Positions 7,978-16,252 are shown, numbered from the stretch's first letter. The stretch is DNA of 19,122 nt from DASPJL01 sp035628645 (GCA_035628645.1 DASPJL010000031.1:1-19122), one strand, 5' to 3'. Notes: generated by a model not told the origin, from the letters alone. Numbers and translations are program-made.

Positions 7978-9990
7978 ATGAAAAAGATTTACGCCTTTCT
8001 TTTAATGTCAGCTTTTGTGCTGGCGCTAGCGCCGGGGTTGAAAGCCCAGGTGTTTTTTGACGATTTTACGGGAACTTCCCTTAATACTTCCGACTGGAAT
8101 ATAGCGAATACTGCTTGGGGAAATATCGCTGGTAGAAGAAGCAATGGTGGCGTCGTGCCCGAAAATGTTCGTGTTACTAATGGAAATCTGGTAATAGAGG
8201 CCCATGGCAATTTTTATACTGGTCCCGTTCAAGGGCATGGGCAAAATATCAGGGTAGGAGGCGCGATATCCACTAAAAGGGAATTCGCGTCCGGAAGCTT
8301 TGAAATAAGAGCAAAAATATGTCCGCAGGCAGGCGCTTTATCCGCGTTCTGGACATACTATAATCCCAATGATGATCCAAATTACAATCATGAAATTGAT
8401 TTTGAGTTTCCTGGGCGCAACCAAGAGCCGAATAGCCCCGCAACTTCAAGTTTGGAATATGGATTGATGACCTCCTGGAGAGGGACAAGCACTAGCCAAT
8501 ACAAAACGCATGATAAATATTTTGGAAATCAAACGGATGGTAACTACCACCTTTACCGGTTTGAATGGCACACGGGAGGAAACGGTCAAACAGCCCGGGT
8601 GGAGTGGTATTACGACAATGTGCTCATGGCTACCAATGCTGATCCCGCATTTGTTCCTAATCACGCAGGAAATTATTGGATTGGCATATGGTTTCCCTGG
8701 TGGATCGCTGAACCAAATTTTAATATCGACCACATGTATGTGGATTGGATTCGGATTACCCCTTTCAATGAGCCCAATGATCTGCCTGCTCCAACTTGTA
8801 CCGCCGCACCGGCGCAACCCGGATTGATCGTAGGCAATACTACTGTAGCCGCCGGAAGCAGCCAGATTTATTATGTCGACAACGTACCGGGAGCTACTTC
8901 CTATACCTGGACGCTACCATCAGGTTGGTCGGGCACGTCTTCTACCAATGCGATTACTGCAACAATAGGAAGCGCCGGAGGAACAATTTCCATAAGATCC
9001 AACAACGCTTGCGGTACAAGTACCGCAAGGACGCTTAACGTTACGGTTTCAAGTTGCGCAAGCCCTCCTCAGCCCGGCCTTATTGTAGGCAATACTTCAG
9101 TTTCCTCAGGAAGCAGCCAGATTTATTATGTGGATAATGTACCGGGCGCTACTTCTTATACCTGGACACTCCCGTCAGGTTGGTCAGGTGCGTCTTCTAC
9201 CAATGCTGTTACAGCCACCGTTGGAAGTTCGGGTGGAACAGTTTCCGTAAGATCAAACAATGCTTGCGGAACAAGTACCGCGAGAACTCTAAATGTAACC
9301 TTTTCGGGTGGCAATCTTGCCCGTGGAAAGAATGTGGTCGTTTCCTCAAATGAAACTTCTACCCTGATTGGGGAAAATGCCGTTGACGGGAATATGGGTA
9401 CAAGATGGGCCAGTCAGTACACAAATTCACAATGGATTTATGTGGACCTTGGCGCAACTTATAATATTAACCGTGTAAAAGTTAATTGGGAAGCTGCCTA
9501 TGGAAGAAATTATCAAATACAAGTGTCTTCCAATGCTTCAAGATGGACAACAATCCGGACAGTTTCAGGCAACACCAGTCTTACAAATGATTTTCCTGTT
9601 TCGGGTACAGGAAGATACCTCAGAATAAATGGGACACTTCGCGGCACCGAGTATGGGTATTCTATTTATGAGCTTGAGGTCTATGGAACCTCCTCCGCCA
9701 GACTTGGTTTGGAAGAAAAGGTTGAGACGCGGGAGAATTCCGAACACTTTGTCGTTTTTCCTATTCCCTTTACCGTTGAAACAAAAATTCAGTATGAGTT
9801 ACAAAAAGACGAGCGGGTTACTGTGGAAGTTTTTGATTTAAATGGGACTAAAGTTCAAAGTCTTTTAAAGAACAGGGTTTTAAAGGCCGGGAAATACCAA
9901 TATAATTTCTCGGCTCCCGTCCCCGGAACATATATTGTGAAATTAATCATCGGAAAAAAAGTATTGACTAAACAGCTTACAAAATATTAA
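7978..9990 (+). CDS. secreted GH16 glycoside hydrolase with two PKD-like modules, F5/8C module and T9SS tail
   Basis: This 670-residue protein has a signal peptide MKKIYAFLLMSAFVLALAPG, probably cleaved after KAQ. Residues about 25-270 form a GH16 domain: ALSAFWTYY leads to the active site HEIDFEF, with E139 nucleophile, D141 and E143 acid/base. The E-x-D-x-E spacing lacks the beta-bulge residue of laminarinases and resembles lichenases and xyloglucan-active GH16. Two near-identical PKD-like modules follow (280-360 and 365-441), then an F5/8 type C (CBM32-like) module (about 445-570) with AVDGNMGTRWAS and W-I-Y-V-D-L-G. A T9SS type A sorting domain (about 590-670) closes the protein with the YIVK and K-x-L-T-K-Q motifs. 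It should be exported and either surface-attached or released, cutting a beta-glucan-type or galactan-type glycan. It is the first gene of the unit. Confidence 0.9.
   Translation: MKKIYAFLLMSAFVLALAPGLKAQVFFDDFTGTSLNTSDWNIANTAWGNIAGRRSNGGVVPENVRVTNGNLVIEAHGNFYTGPVQGHGQNIRVGGAISTKREFASGSFEIRAKICPQAGALSAFWTYYNPNDDPNYNHEIDFEFPGRNQEPNSPATSSLEYGLMTSWRGTSTSQYKTHDKYFGNQTDGNYHLYRFEWHTGGNGQTARVEWYYDNVLMATNADPAFVPNHAGNYWIGIWFPWWIAEPNFNIDHMYVDWIRITPFNEPNDLPAPTCTAAPAQPGLIVGNTTVAAGSSQIYYVDNVPGATSYTWTLPSGWSGTSSTNAITATIGSAGGTISIRSNNACGTSTARTLNVTVSSCASPPQPGLIVGNTSVSSGSSQIYYVDNVPGATSYTWTLPSGWSGASSTNAVTATVGSSGGTVSVRSNNACGTSTARTLNVTFSGGNLARGKNVVVSSNETSTLIGENAVDGNMGTRWASQYTNSQWIYVDLGATYNINRVKVNWEAAYGRNYQIQVSSNASRWTTIRTVSGNTSLTNDFPVSGTGRYLRINGTLRGTEYGYSIYELEVYGTSSARLGLEEKVETRENSEHFVVFPIPFTVETKIQYELQKDERVTVEVFDLNGTKVQSLLKNRVLKAGKYQYNFSAPVPGTYIVKLIIGKKVLTKQLTKY
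8815..9306 (+). repeat. two tandem copies of a PKD-like module, 255-bp period
   Basis: The stretch from 8815 repeats at 9070 with the same frame (85 residues). Both copies encode QPGLIVGNT, GSSQIYYVDNVPGATSYTWT, LPSGWSG and NNACGTSTARTLNVT almost unchanged. Most base differences are at third positions, which points to a duplication later kept by protein-level selection. The paralogous downstream gene has two more diverged copies (about 11480-11720 and 12280-12510). Confidence 0.9.
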
Positions 9991-10000
9991 AGTACAGATA

Positions 10001-10086
10001 AGAACCGGAATTTATGAAATGGATGGAATTTTTTGGAATGATGCTAAATTCCAGTTTTTCCCAATAATTCTGAAAATTCCGGTTCT
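10001..10086. repeat. 86-bp nested inverted repeat between the GH16 genes
   Basis: AGAACCGGAATTT (10001-10013) is the exact reverse complement of AAATTCCGGTTCT (10074-10086). Inside it, TGGAATTT (10024-10031) pairs exactly with AAATTCCA (10046-10053). Together they give a long interrupted stem in the 130-bp gap between the two GH16 genes, ending 34 bases before the preferred start of the second. It could act as a transcript-stabilising or attenuating hairpin, or be a small palindromic repeat element. There is no T run after it. Confidence 0.75.
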
Positions 10087-10120
10087 AAACTATATTCCAT
10101 ATAACCCTAAATTTATATCT

Positions 10121-13100
10121 ATGAAAAGAAATCTATTATGTTTTGTTTTAATCCTGTTTACCGCTACTGCCTTTTCGCAGAGCAATCCGGGATTGGGAGA
10201 TGTAAGCGCCCCGGGTGTTTTCTATGATACTTTTGATGAACCCATCGATCTTACCAAATGGTCCCTTGGAAATCAGAAATGGGCGACCGACAATGGAGGA
10301 ATTGTTCCGGAAAATGTGTCTCAGTCCGACGGAAATTTAGTGATTGAAGCCCATGGTAATAATTATACCGGACCTGTTGAGGGGTTTGGTCAAAATACCA
10401 AAGTAGGCGGAGGCCTTATTTCCAAAGCCAAGTTAGGTCCGGGTATTTATGAAGTGCGGGCGAAGGTGTGTCCTCAGCTAGGAGCGCTATCCGCATTCTG
10501 GACTTATGAATATGGGGCAGACGGACAAACGGGTTATTCTGAAATTGATTTTGAGGTGCCCGCTTTTAAGACGCCGGGCAATCCATCTTTTGAATACCTC
10601 TTTTGTAACAATTGGGAAACAGAAACGAAGTATGAAACCGTAGCAGCAGAGGTTTCACCATTAAATGATGGCCAATACCACATCTTCAGGTTCGAATGGT
10701 ATCCTGCATCCATCAGCGCTACTCCTCATGTGGATTATTATTTGGATGGAGAATTGCTTACTTCCAGCACTCATTTTGTGCCAAATTTTGATGCGCAGTT
10801 TTGGATTGCCATTTGGTTTCCGACATGGGCAGGTACACCTGATTTTGATACGGATCACATGTACGTAGACTGGTTTAAGTATACTCCCGCTACAACGGAT
10901 CCCGGATTGCCAGGTGATGGCAGTGGTGGAGATACCTATATTGAATATGCAGATTTTGACGGTGATTCCAATATCGCCTTTCCCAGTGGTGATGTAGAAG
11001 AAGGCGGAAGTTCAAATTCCACCAGCAGTTTTGTAGATGCCTCCGGAACAGGAAAGATTATGGAATGGAACTATAACATTACCCCCAATACTCTTGGATA
11101 TTCCTATGCTTATGTTGTGGTAAATAAAGATGCATTGGCCACTGAAACCCCGCTTGATATTTTTAATACCCGGTTCCTGAAATTCTGGGCAAAGTCTGAA
11201 GGAGACGCAATAGGAAAGGTAATGTTCATAAACCTCGCTAACGGAAGAAACAGAAGCAAATACCAAACACCGGTACTGAATGAAGGATGGAATGAAATAG
11301 AAATTCCAATTCTAAAAGATTCCATTACCAACATCGCGTTTGTTTTCGAAAGCGACGGCGCGACAACCACTTCCGGTACGGTTTATATTGATAACATCGA
11401 ACTTAGAGATGTATCCTCTCCGGATGGAGGAACTGTTCCCCCTAATGGCGGACTTGCATCTGATTGTGCGGATCCAGCATCACCCGGCGTTATTTCAGGA
11501 AATACCTCGACTACGCAGGGAAGCATCGAAACTTATTCCGTTGAACAAGACAGCGCTGCAACTTCCTATACCTGGACATTGCCGGCAGGGTGGTCCGGTA
11601 CATCGTCCACAAACTCAATCAACGCTACGGTTGGTAGTGAAGGGGGAGTTATTTCTGTGACCGCTAATAATTTGTGCGGATCAGGTCCTGCAAGTACGCT
11701 AACGGTAACGGCAACTCCTGCTCCTTCAGAGGATTACATTAACTATGCAGATTTTGATGGTGAATCCAATACCGCAATTCCGGGAGGTGACGCCGAAGAG
11801 GGTGGAAGTTCCATTTCCGAAAATGCTTTTGTAGATGCTTCCGGAACAGGAAACATATTGGAGTGGAATTTTGGCCTTAATCCTAATACGCTTGGATATT
11901 CCTATGCCTATCTGGTAGTAAACAAAAATGCGTTGCCCACTGAGACGATGGTCAATACAAACAGCGTCAGATTTCTAAAATTTTGGGTAAAGGCGGAAGG
12001 AGACGCTGTCGGGAAATCGATGGTGGTAAACCTGGCCAATGGCAGGGTTAGAACCCGATACCAAACTCCGCTGCTGGCAGAAGGCTGGAACGAAATAGAA
12101 CTCACTATATTAAAAGACGCAGTTACAAACATCGCGTTTGTATTTGAAGGCGACGGCGCCACGACTGCTTCCGGAACAGTTTATATTGATGATATTGAGT
12201 TAAGCGCTGAATCTTCTCTCGAAGGTGGTTCAAATCCTCCGAATGGCGGATTGGCTTCCGAATGTATGGCGCCATCGCAACCTGGAGCCATTACAGGGAG
12301 AACCTCAGTAAAACAAGGAAGAAATTTAACCTATTCCGTAGCAATTGACAGTGCAACCACATCCTATACCTGGACTCTGCCCGATGGATGGAGCGGAACT
12401 TCTACGACAAATTCTATCGACGTAATCGCAGGAAGTGAAAGCGGAATAATCTCGGTAATTGCTCACAATACTTGCGGCTCAAGTGACTCGAGTACTTTGG
12501 TGGTGACTGTCCGATCCGGTCCGAATAATCTCGCTTTGAACAAAACCGTGGTGGCTTCTTCCCATAAGTCAAACGACAACAGCCCATCAAAAGCTGTTGA
12601 TGGAAATAAAGGCACAAGGTGGGCCAGCCAAAAGTCAAAGCAAGAATGGATTTATGTGGACCTTGGCGCTGCTTACAACATCTGGAGGGTAAAAATCATT
12701 TGGGATGCTGGGCTTTATGGCAGAGATTATAAAGTACAGATGTCTTCCGATGCTTCGTCCTGGTCTACCATTCATTCCGTGAATAAGAACAAAAGTCTTG
12801 TAAATAACCTGAAAGGACTTTCCGGTACAGGCAGGTATGTGAGGATTAAGAGCGAAAAAAGCCATAATGCCCACGGTTATTCCATCCTGGAATTTAAGGT
12901 GTTTGGAGCTGCTTCTTCAGCAAGAATCGGAGATTCAGAAGCAGAAGCTGGATCGGCGGTAGTTTCGGTAACCGCATTTCCAAATCCCACCACTTCAAGA
13001 ATTACCATCAGACTTGGAAGCTTTTGGGAAAAAGGAGGTATGATAACATTACATAACTCTTCAGGCAAACAAATAAAAACAGAAAAGATTGCAGGTAAGG

Positions 13101-13198
13101 AACACTCCTTTGAGCTTTCCAATTTGCCAGACGGTTTATACTTTATCAATCTCTCCAATTCAGGAAAAAGAGCTACTTATAAATTTTATAAGGAGTAA
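10121..13198 (+). CDS. large secreted GH16 glycoside hydrolase with repeated beta-sandwich and PKD-like modules, F5/8C module and T9SS tail
   Basis: The protein has 1025 residues from the ATG at 10121, chosen because it opens the signal peptide MKRNLLCFVLILFTATAFSQ. The frame reaches back to 10019, but that extension runs through the inverted repeat and is not signal-like. The GH16 domain (about 35-285) has SEIDFEV with E141, D143 and E145, the same E-x-D-x-E type as its neighbour. Next come a beta-sandwich module with EYADFDGDSN (about 273-430), a PKD-like module (about 450-530), a second copy of the sandwich (about 539-698), and a second PKD-like module (about 715-797). An F5/8C module (about 802-930) and a T9SS sorting domain (about 950-1025, with TAFPNPTTS) finish it. 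The sandwich module is probably carbohydrate-binding (inference). It is a tandem paralogue of the upstream gene, likely co-transcribed and acting on the same glycan. Confidence 0.9.
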   Translation: MKRNLLCFVLILFTATAFSQSNPGLGDVSAPGVFYDTFDEPIDLTKWSLGNQKWATDNGGIVPENVSQSDGNLVIEAHGNNYTGPVEGFGQNTKVGGGLISKAKLGPGIYEVRAKVCPQLGALSAFWTYEYGADGQTGYSEIDFEVPAFKTPGNPSFEYLFCNNWETETKYETVAAEVSPLNDGQYHIFRFEWYPASISATPHVDYYLDGELLTSSTHFVPNFDAQFWIAIWFPTWAGTPDFDTDHMYVDWFKYTPATTDPGLPGDGSGGDTYIEYADFDGDSNIAFPSGDVEEGGSSNSTSSFVDASGTGKIMEWNYNITPNTLGYSYAYVVVNKDALATETPLDIFNTRFLKFWAKSEGDAIGKVMFINLANGRNRSKYQTPVLNEGWNEIEIPILKDSITNIAFVFESDGATTTSGTVYIDNIELRDVSSPDGGTVPPNGGLASDCADPASPGVISGNTSTTQGSIETYSVEQDSAATSYTWTLPAGWSGTSSTNSINATVGSEGGVISVTANNLCGSGPASTLTVTATPAPSEDYINYADFDGESNTAIPGGDAEEGGSSISENAFVDASGTGNILEWNFGLNPNTLGYSYAYLVVNKNALPTETMVNTNSVRFLKFWVKAEGDAVGKSMVVNLANGRVRTRYQTPLLAEGWNEIELTILKDAVTNIAFVFEGDGATTASGTVYIDDIELSAESSLEGGSNPPNGGLASECMAPSQPGAITGRTSVKQGRNLTYSVAIDSATTSYTWTLPDGWSGTSTTNSIDVIAGSESGIISVIAHNTCGSSDSSTLVVTVRSGPNNLALNKTVVASSHKSNDNSPSKAVDGNKGTRWASQKSKQEWIYVDLGAAYNIWRVKIIWDAGLYGRDYKVQMSSDASSWSTIHSVNKNKSLVNNLKGLSGTGRYVRIKSEKSHNAHGYSILEFKVFGAASSARIGDSEAEAGSAVVSVTAFPNPTTSRITIRLGSFWEKGGMITLHNSSGKQIKTEKIAGKEHSFELSNLPDGLYFINLSNSGKRATYKFYKE
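10937..12215 (+). repeat. two copies of a probable carbohydrate-binding beta-sandwich module alternating with a PKD-like module
   Basis: The copies start near 10937 and 11735, about 798 bases apart. Shared blocks include YADFDG, VDASGTG, NTLGYSYAY, RFLKFW, NLANGR, EGWNEIE, TNIAFVFE and GTVYID. A PKD-like module sits between them, so the duplicated unit was the sandwich plus PKD pair. The sandwich copies have no counterpart in the shorter GH16 paralogue. Confidence 0.85.
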
Positions 13199-13234
13199 AA
13201 AGTGAAAGGTTGTAAAAAGCCTTGAATATTAGAG

Positions 13235-13267
13235 ATCCCCGGAATGAAGCTTTCCGGGGATTTTTTT
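13235..13267 (+). terminator. Rho-independent terminator of the GH16 unit
   Basis: ATCCCCGGAA (13235-13244) pairs perfectly with TTCCGGGGAT (13252-13261) around a 7-base loop, followed by an uninterrupted T run to 13267. It starts 36 bases after the stop of the second GH16 gene. Confidence 0.9.
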
Positions 13268-13383
13268 ATAAAAGCTATACGCTACGGACTTTTTTCAAAA
13301 ACGGATCGGTTATCATAAAAAAATAACGAAAAGGCAAATCTTTAAAACTTATTATTGCAAATCATAACTGCATCCTGGAACAA

Positions 13384-13746
13384 ATGAACATTGAAACGCA
13401 CACCATAAACGATATAAAAATTGCTGAGATCAGCGCTGACGAAATTATTATTAAATCTACTGAAGATGGACTGGATCTATTAGGCAACATATATTATCAG
13501 GGTTTTGACAGAATTATTGTGCATCAAAAAAATATCACCCCTGATTTCTTTTACTTAAAGAATGGAATGGCCGGAGAAATACTTCAAAAGTTCTCCAATT
13601 ACCGGGTTCGGTTAGCTATTATAGGTGATTTTGCTCAACACACCGGTAAAAGCATCCAGGATTTCATTTTTGAAAGCAACAAAATCGGGCATGTCAACTT
13701 TGTAAGCTCTTTATCAGAGGCATTATCCAGGCTTTCGAAAAATTGA
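13384..13746 (+). CDS. DUF4180 family protein
   Basis: This is a 120-residue cytoplasmic protein with no signal or membrane segment. It matches the DUF4180 pattern: an EISADEIIIKS strand, a helix with DGLDLLGNIYYQGFDRIIVH, then KNITPDFFYLKNGMAGEILQ, the conserved FSNYRVRLAIIGDF, and a C-terminal DFIFESN followed by NFVSSL-x-E-A. Family members are small alpha/beta proteins of unknown biochemical function that are widespread in Bacteroidota and Firmicutes. It forms a two-gene operon with the following membrane protein, which begins 10 bases after its stop. Confidence 0.85.
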   Translation: MNIETHTINDIKIAEISADEIIIKSTEDGLDLLGNIYYQGFDRIIVHQKNITPDFFYLKNGMAGEILQKFSNYRVRLAIIGDFAQHTGKSIQDFIFESNKIGHVNFVSSLSEALSRLSKN

Positions 13747-13756
13747 GGATAATCCG

Positions 13757-14212
13757 ATGCGAGACGAGCAATTGGTAACAACAGACCAGGCCGGGAAGGT
13801 GTCAGGTATTTGGTTGATCATCGATAAATTTTCAGCCAATCCAGAGAGACTTTTTATGGTTGATGGTTTCGGTGCTCTCCTGACTGCGTTCCTTTTAGGA
13901 GTAATCCTGGCAAGATTTGAAGATAGTTTCGGGATGCCACAGACAATACTTTATTTTTTATCTTCCGTGGCATGCATTTACTCGATCTACTCGTTTTGTT
14001 GCTGTTTTTTTGTTTTCAGCAATTGGGTGCCATACCTGAAAGCCATTACAATTGCCAATCTGATCTATTGTTGTCTTACCATCGGGCTGATATTTTATTT
14101 TTACCAAAGTCTGACTTTTTTGGGATTAATTTATTTTTTCCTTGAAATCATGGTGATGATTGGTTTAATGCTTGTCGAGCTAATGGTGATTTTGAAGAAA
14201 CTCAAACAATAA
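13757..14212 (+). CDS. small four-helix integral membrane protein of unknown function
   Basis: This 151-residue protein has a short hydrophilic N-terminus (about 30 residues) and four hydrophobic helices, near residues 37-55, 65-92, 95-115 and 118-145. The second helix is rich in cysteine (SFCCCFF). No catalytic motif is seen. GAGGA lies upstream of the ATG and overlaps the preceding stop codon region, so translation is probably coupled to the DUF4180 gene. The order of the two genes suggests a shared job, but nothing in the sequence says which. Confidence 0.7.
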   Translation: MRDEQLVTTDQAGKVSGIWLIIDKFSANPERLFMVDGFGALLTAFLLGVILARFEDSFGMPQTILYFLSSVACIYSIYSFCCCFFVFSNWVPYLKAITIANLIYCCLTIGLIFYFYQSLTFLGLIYFFLEIMVMIGLMLVELMVILKKLKQ

Positions 14213-14268
14213 ATAACAACGAGTCTGTAAGTTGTATGTGTTAATAAAAAAATCTCATGGTTGCGGCT

Positions 14269-14868
14269 TTATTCAGCATTATTATTCTTTTTGCTTTTTA
14301 AATCTTTGAAATCGTCAAGAAAGAATTCATTAATATTCCTATAATCAAGCTTGTCATAATCAAGCAGGCTATAATCAGTAACCGGGTTGCCCATTTCAAT
14401 TATCATTTTTTCCTTTATTTCTTCATAGGGTACATCTTCCAAAGCCATACCTTCTAAATAATCGCATAGTTTATCACAAGCATTGTCTGCTACATAGATA
14501 ATTTCGGTTCCACCTATAATTTGCATTATTTTAAATAGGTCAGTCCGATATTTTTCGAACCAGTCCAATTTATAAATTTCATAAAGCAACCTATAACGGT
14601 ATATAGTATCTATTATACCTATATTTCTGCAGAGAATCGGTGCAAATGTATGAGGGCCATTAAAATATACATTGAATGGTGAACTTGTCTCTTTATGAAT
14701 TTCATATTCCCATTCACCGTATTCTTTTACTACTTCATTTTTTCCATTTGAATATGAAGTGGTGTCTAGGTTTAAGGATTTGAGGTTTTTTAAAATTGAA
14801 TCATAATATGCTTTTGATTCCTTTCCTTTTAAATTTGAATTGGTTAAAGCATAAAGGCTGGTTCCCAC
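14269..14868 (-). CDS. uncharacterised acidic protein, last gene of a three-gene minus-strand unit
   Basis: This 199-residue protein belongs to no family I recognise. It has no signal peptide or membrane helix. It opens with MGTSLYALTNSNLKGKESKA, has a middle part rich in tyrosine and aromatic residues (IGIIDTIYRYRLLYEIYKLD), and ends in a strongly acidic and then lysine/asparagine-rich tail. Its start lies 46 bases after the stop of the HNH nuclease gene on the same strand, so it is probably co-transcribed with it. It is AT-rich compared with the GH16 genes. A role as partner or immunity protein of the nuclease is possible but unproven. Confidence 0.6.
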   Translation of the reverse strand: MGTSLYALTNSNLKGKESKAYYDSILKNLKSLNLDTTSYSNGKNEVVKEYGEWEYEIHKETSSPFNVYFNGPHTFAPILCRNIGIIDTIYRYRLLYEIYKLDWFEKYRTDLFKIMQIIGGTEIIYVADNACDKLCDYLEGMALEDVPYEEIKEKMIIEMGNPVTDYSLLDYDKLDYRNINEFFLDDFKDLKSKKNNNAE

Positions 14869-14914
14869 ATTATTGATGTTTTAGATAGGCTGTGGAGTAA
14901 CAAATCCAGATAAT

Positions 14915-15496
14915 TTAAGAAATTTCTAAATGCTTCATTGCTCTTATTAAAGCATTATACCATTTAAGAATATACTTGTCTTCAAGCAAACTCTTATTTG
15001 CGCCAATGATCTTTAGGAATGTATCAACCAATCCATCCCAGTCACAAAGATTTCCGGCAGGATAAATTTCCCAGTTTAACTCTTGTAAAGTCCAATTTGC
15101 TTTTGAAGAATTTTTAATCATAGAGGTAGTAATCCAGTTACCCTCATTATCCTCTCCGCCCCTGGCAACAGGAATGATGTGATCTATTGACGGAAAAAGC
15201 TCATAATAATATATATGAGTCTCCTGCATTTTCCAGTGAGAATGAGCTGGGAATGCTTCTGGTAGATTTTTCCTGACAATTTGAAATATGCCAGGGAAAA
15301 TAAGCTTTTGTCCAGAATACCTATCGATAAAACCATCCCTAAGAAATACTATGGTAGCATTATAAGGAGAACATTTTCTAAATCCTTTTGTGTTAGAAAC
15401 AAAGGGATAATGCTTTTTTGCATATTCAAGACTTTCCTCCTTTTTATTTTCTAAAAGTAGGTCCAATACTCTGGACATTATTTCGGCTTTTTCCAA
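14915..15496 (-). CDS. HNH endonuclease
   Basis: This 193-residue protein has the HNH core PSIDHIIPVARGGEDNEGNW, with D105-H106 as metal and general-base residues, N120 in G-N-W, and N129 in MIKNSSKAN. The zinc-binding cysteine pairs found in many HNH proteins are absent; the usual first C-x-x-C position reads DRYSGQKL. The N-terminal half (about 1-90) includes the F-I-D-R-Y-S-G-Q-K-L-I-F-P-G block typical of a stand-alone HNH family seen in many bacteria. It should cut DNA in the cytoplasm; its target is unknown. The start codon is followed by a second in-frame ATG seven residues on (MSRV), which is an alternative start. It lies between a membrane-anchored protein gene and an unknown gene, all on the minus strand. 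Confidence 0.85.
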   Translation of the reverse strand: MEKAEIMSRVLDLLLENKKEESLEYAKKHYPFVSNTKGFRKCSPYNATIVFLRDGFIDRYSGQKLIFPGIFQIVRKNLPEAFPAHSHWKMQETHIYYYELFPSIDHIIPVARGGEDNEGNWITTSMIKNSSKANWTLQELNWEIYPAGNLCDWDGLVDTFLKIIGANKSLLEDKYILKWYNALIRAMKHLEIS

Positions 15497-15573
15497 ATTT
15501 TTTTGTATTTTCTATACTTTTGACTCATATAGCTAATATATCAACTGTTGTTTTACCTTTGCTGAGAATAAGA

Positions 15574-16137
15574 TCATAAAATTTTATTTAATTTTAAAAA
15601 CTTTCTCACATCTTTGTTTTCCTCTCCAAGCGTTTGCACCCAATTATTACTAAGTGAACTGTACTTGTATAAATCCGATACAAGAAAAGTCTGATAATTT
15701 AGTTCATCTGTGTACGAGCCTTTAACATAGATATAAGTTTCAATGATTTTATTATAATCAAATGGACTTAATGTATATGTTATGGTTTTTCCCGTTTCGT
15801 AACTTAATACAATGTTATCAGGAAATTCCTCATCTAAATTTGAAATCAATTTCAGTTCGGCAGTTTCTCTTAGTAAAATGAAGGTTCTCAATTTTACATT
15901 ATAAGCATTGGCATTTTTTCCAGCACAATATGGTATGTCAAATGATGTAACGGAATCATTAATTTTCTTAACAGATATACCTCTTCGACATAAGTCAATT
16001 ATCGGTCTAGAATTGGTTACTCTCTCTTCATCTTTTTTCTTTTGAAAATAAAAAGCTCCGTAGCCCCCTAGTGCAGTAAATATTATTCCAACAGCAATTA
16101 CGATTTGAGATAAATTTAAAAGAGTTTGATTTGTCAT
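15574..16137 (-). CDS. uncharacterised protein with one N-terminal membrane anchor
   Basis: In this 187-residue protein, residues about 8-31 form a single membrane helix ending in YFQKKKDEER. This suggests the remaining 150 residues face the cytoplasm by the positive-inside rule. The soluble part has alternating strands (for example NVKLRTFILLRE and TITYTLSPF) that look like a beta-sandwich. I recognise no family. It is the first gene of the minus-strand set, 77 bases before the HNH nuclease gene. Similar N-anchored proteins are common next to nucleases in accessory regions, but no function can be named. Confidence 0.6.
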   Translation of the reverse strand: MTNQTLLNLSQIVIAVGIIFTALGGYGAFYFQKKKDEERVTNSRPIIDLCRRGISVKKINDSVTSFDIPYCAGKNANAYNVKLRTFILLRETAELKLISNLDEEFPDNIVLSYETGKTITYTLSPFDYNKIIETYIYVKGSYTDELNYQTFLVSDLYKYSSLSNNWVQTLGEENKDVRKFLKLNKIL

Positions 16138-16252
16138 ATAATTTCTAATGTTATCCCCATCTGTGTAAGCTTATTCCAATTGTCAAATTGATGTTTTAAA
16201 TGTTTTTCCCACAATCCCCCAATCTAAAAATTAAAAACACAAATCCCTACAA

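Noticed and set aside
8446..8817. 123-codon minus-strand frame inside the first GH16 gene
   Set aside because: It lies opposite the GH16 catalytic domain, has no motif, and is explained as a shadow frame.
8815..9306. Possible CRISPR-like or satellite repeat in the first GH16 gene
   Set aside because: The 255-bp period is in frame and codes for repeated PKD-like modules; there are no spacers.
10019..10120. Upstream extension of the second GH16 gene to the ATG at 10019
   Set aside because: It adds 34 residues without signal character, translated from an inverted repeat; the ATG at 10121 starts a perfect signal peptide.
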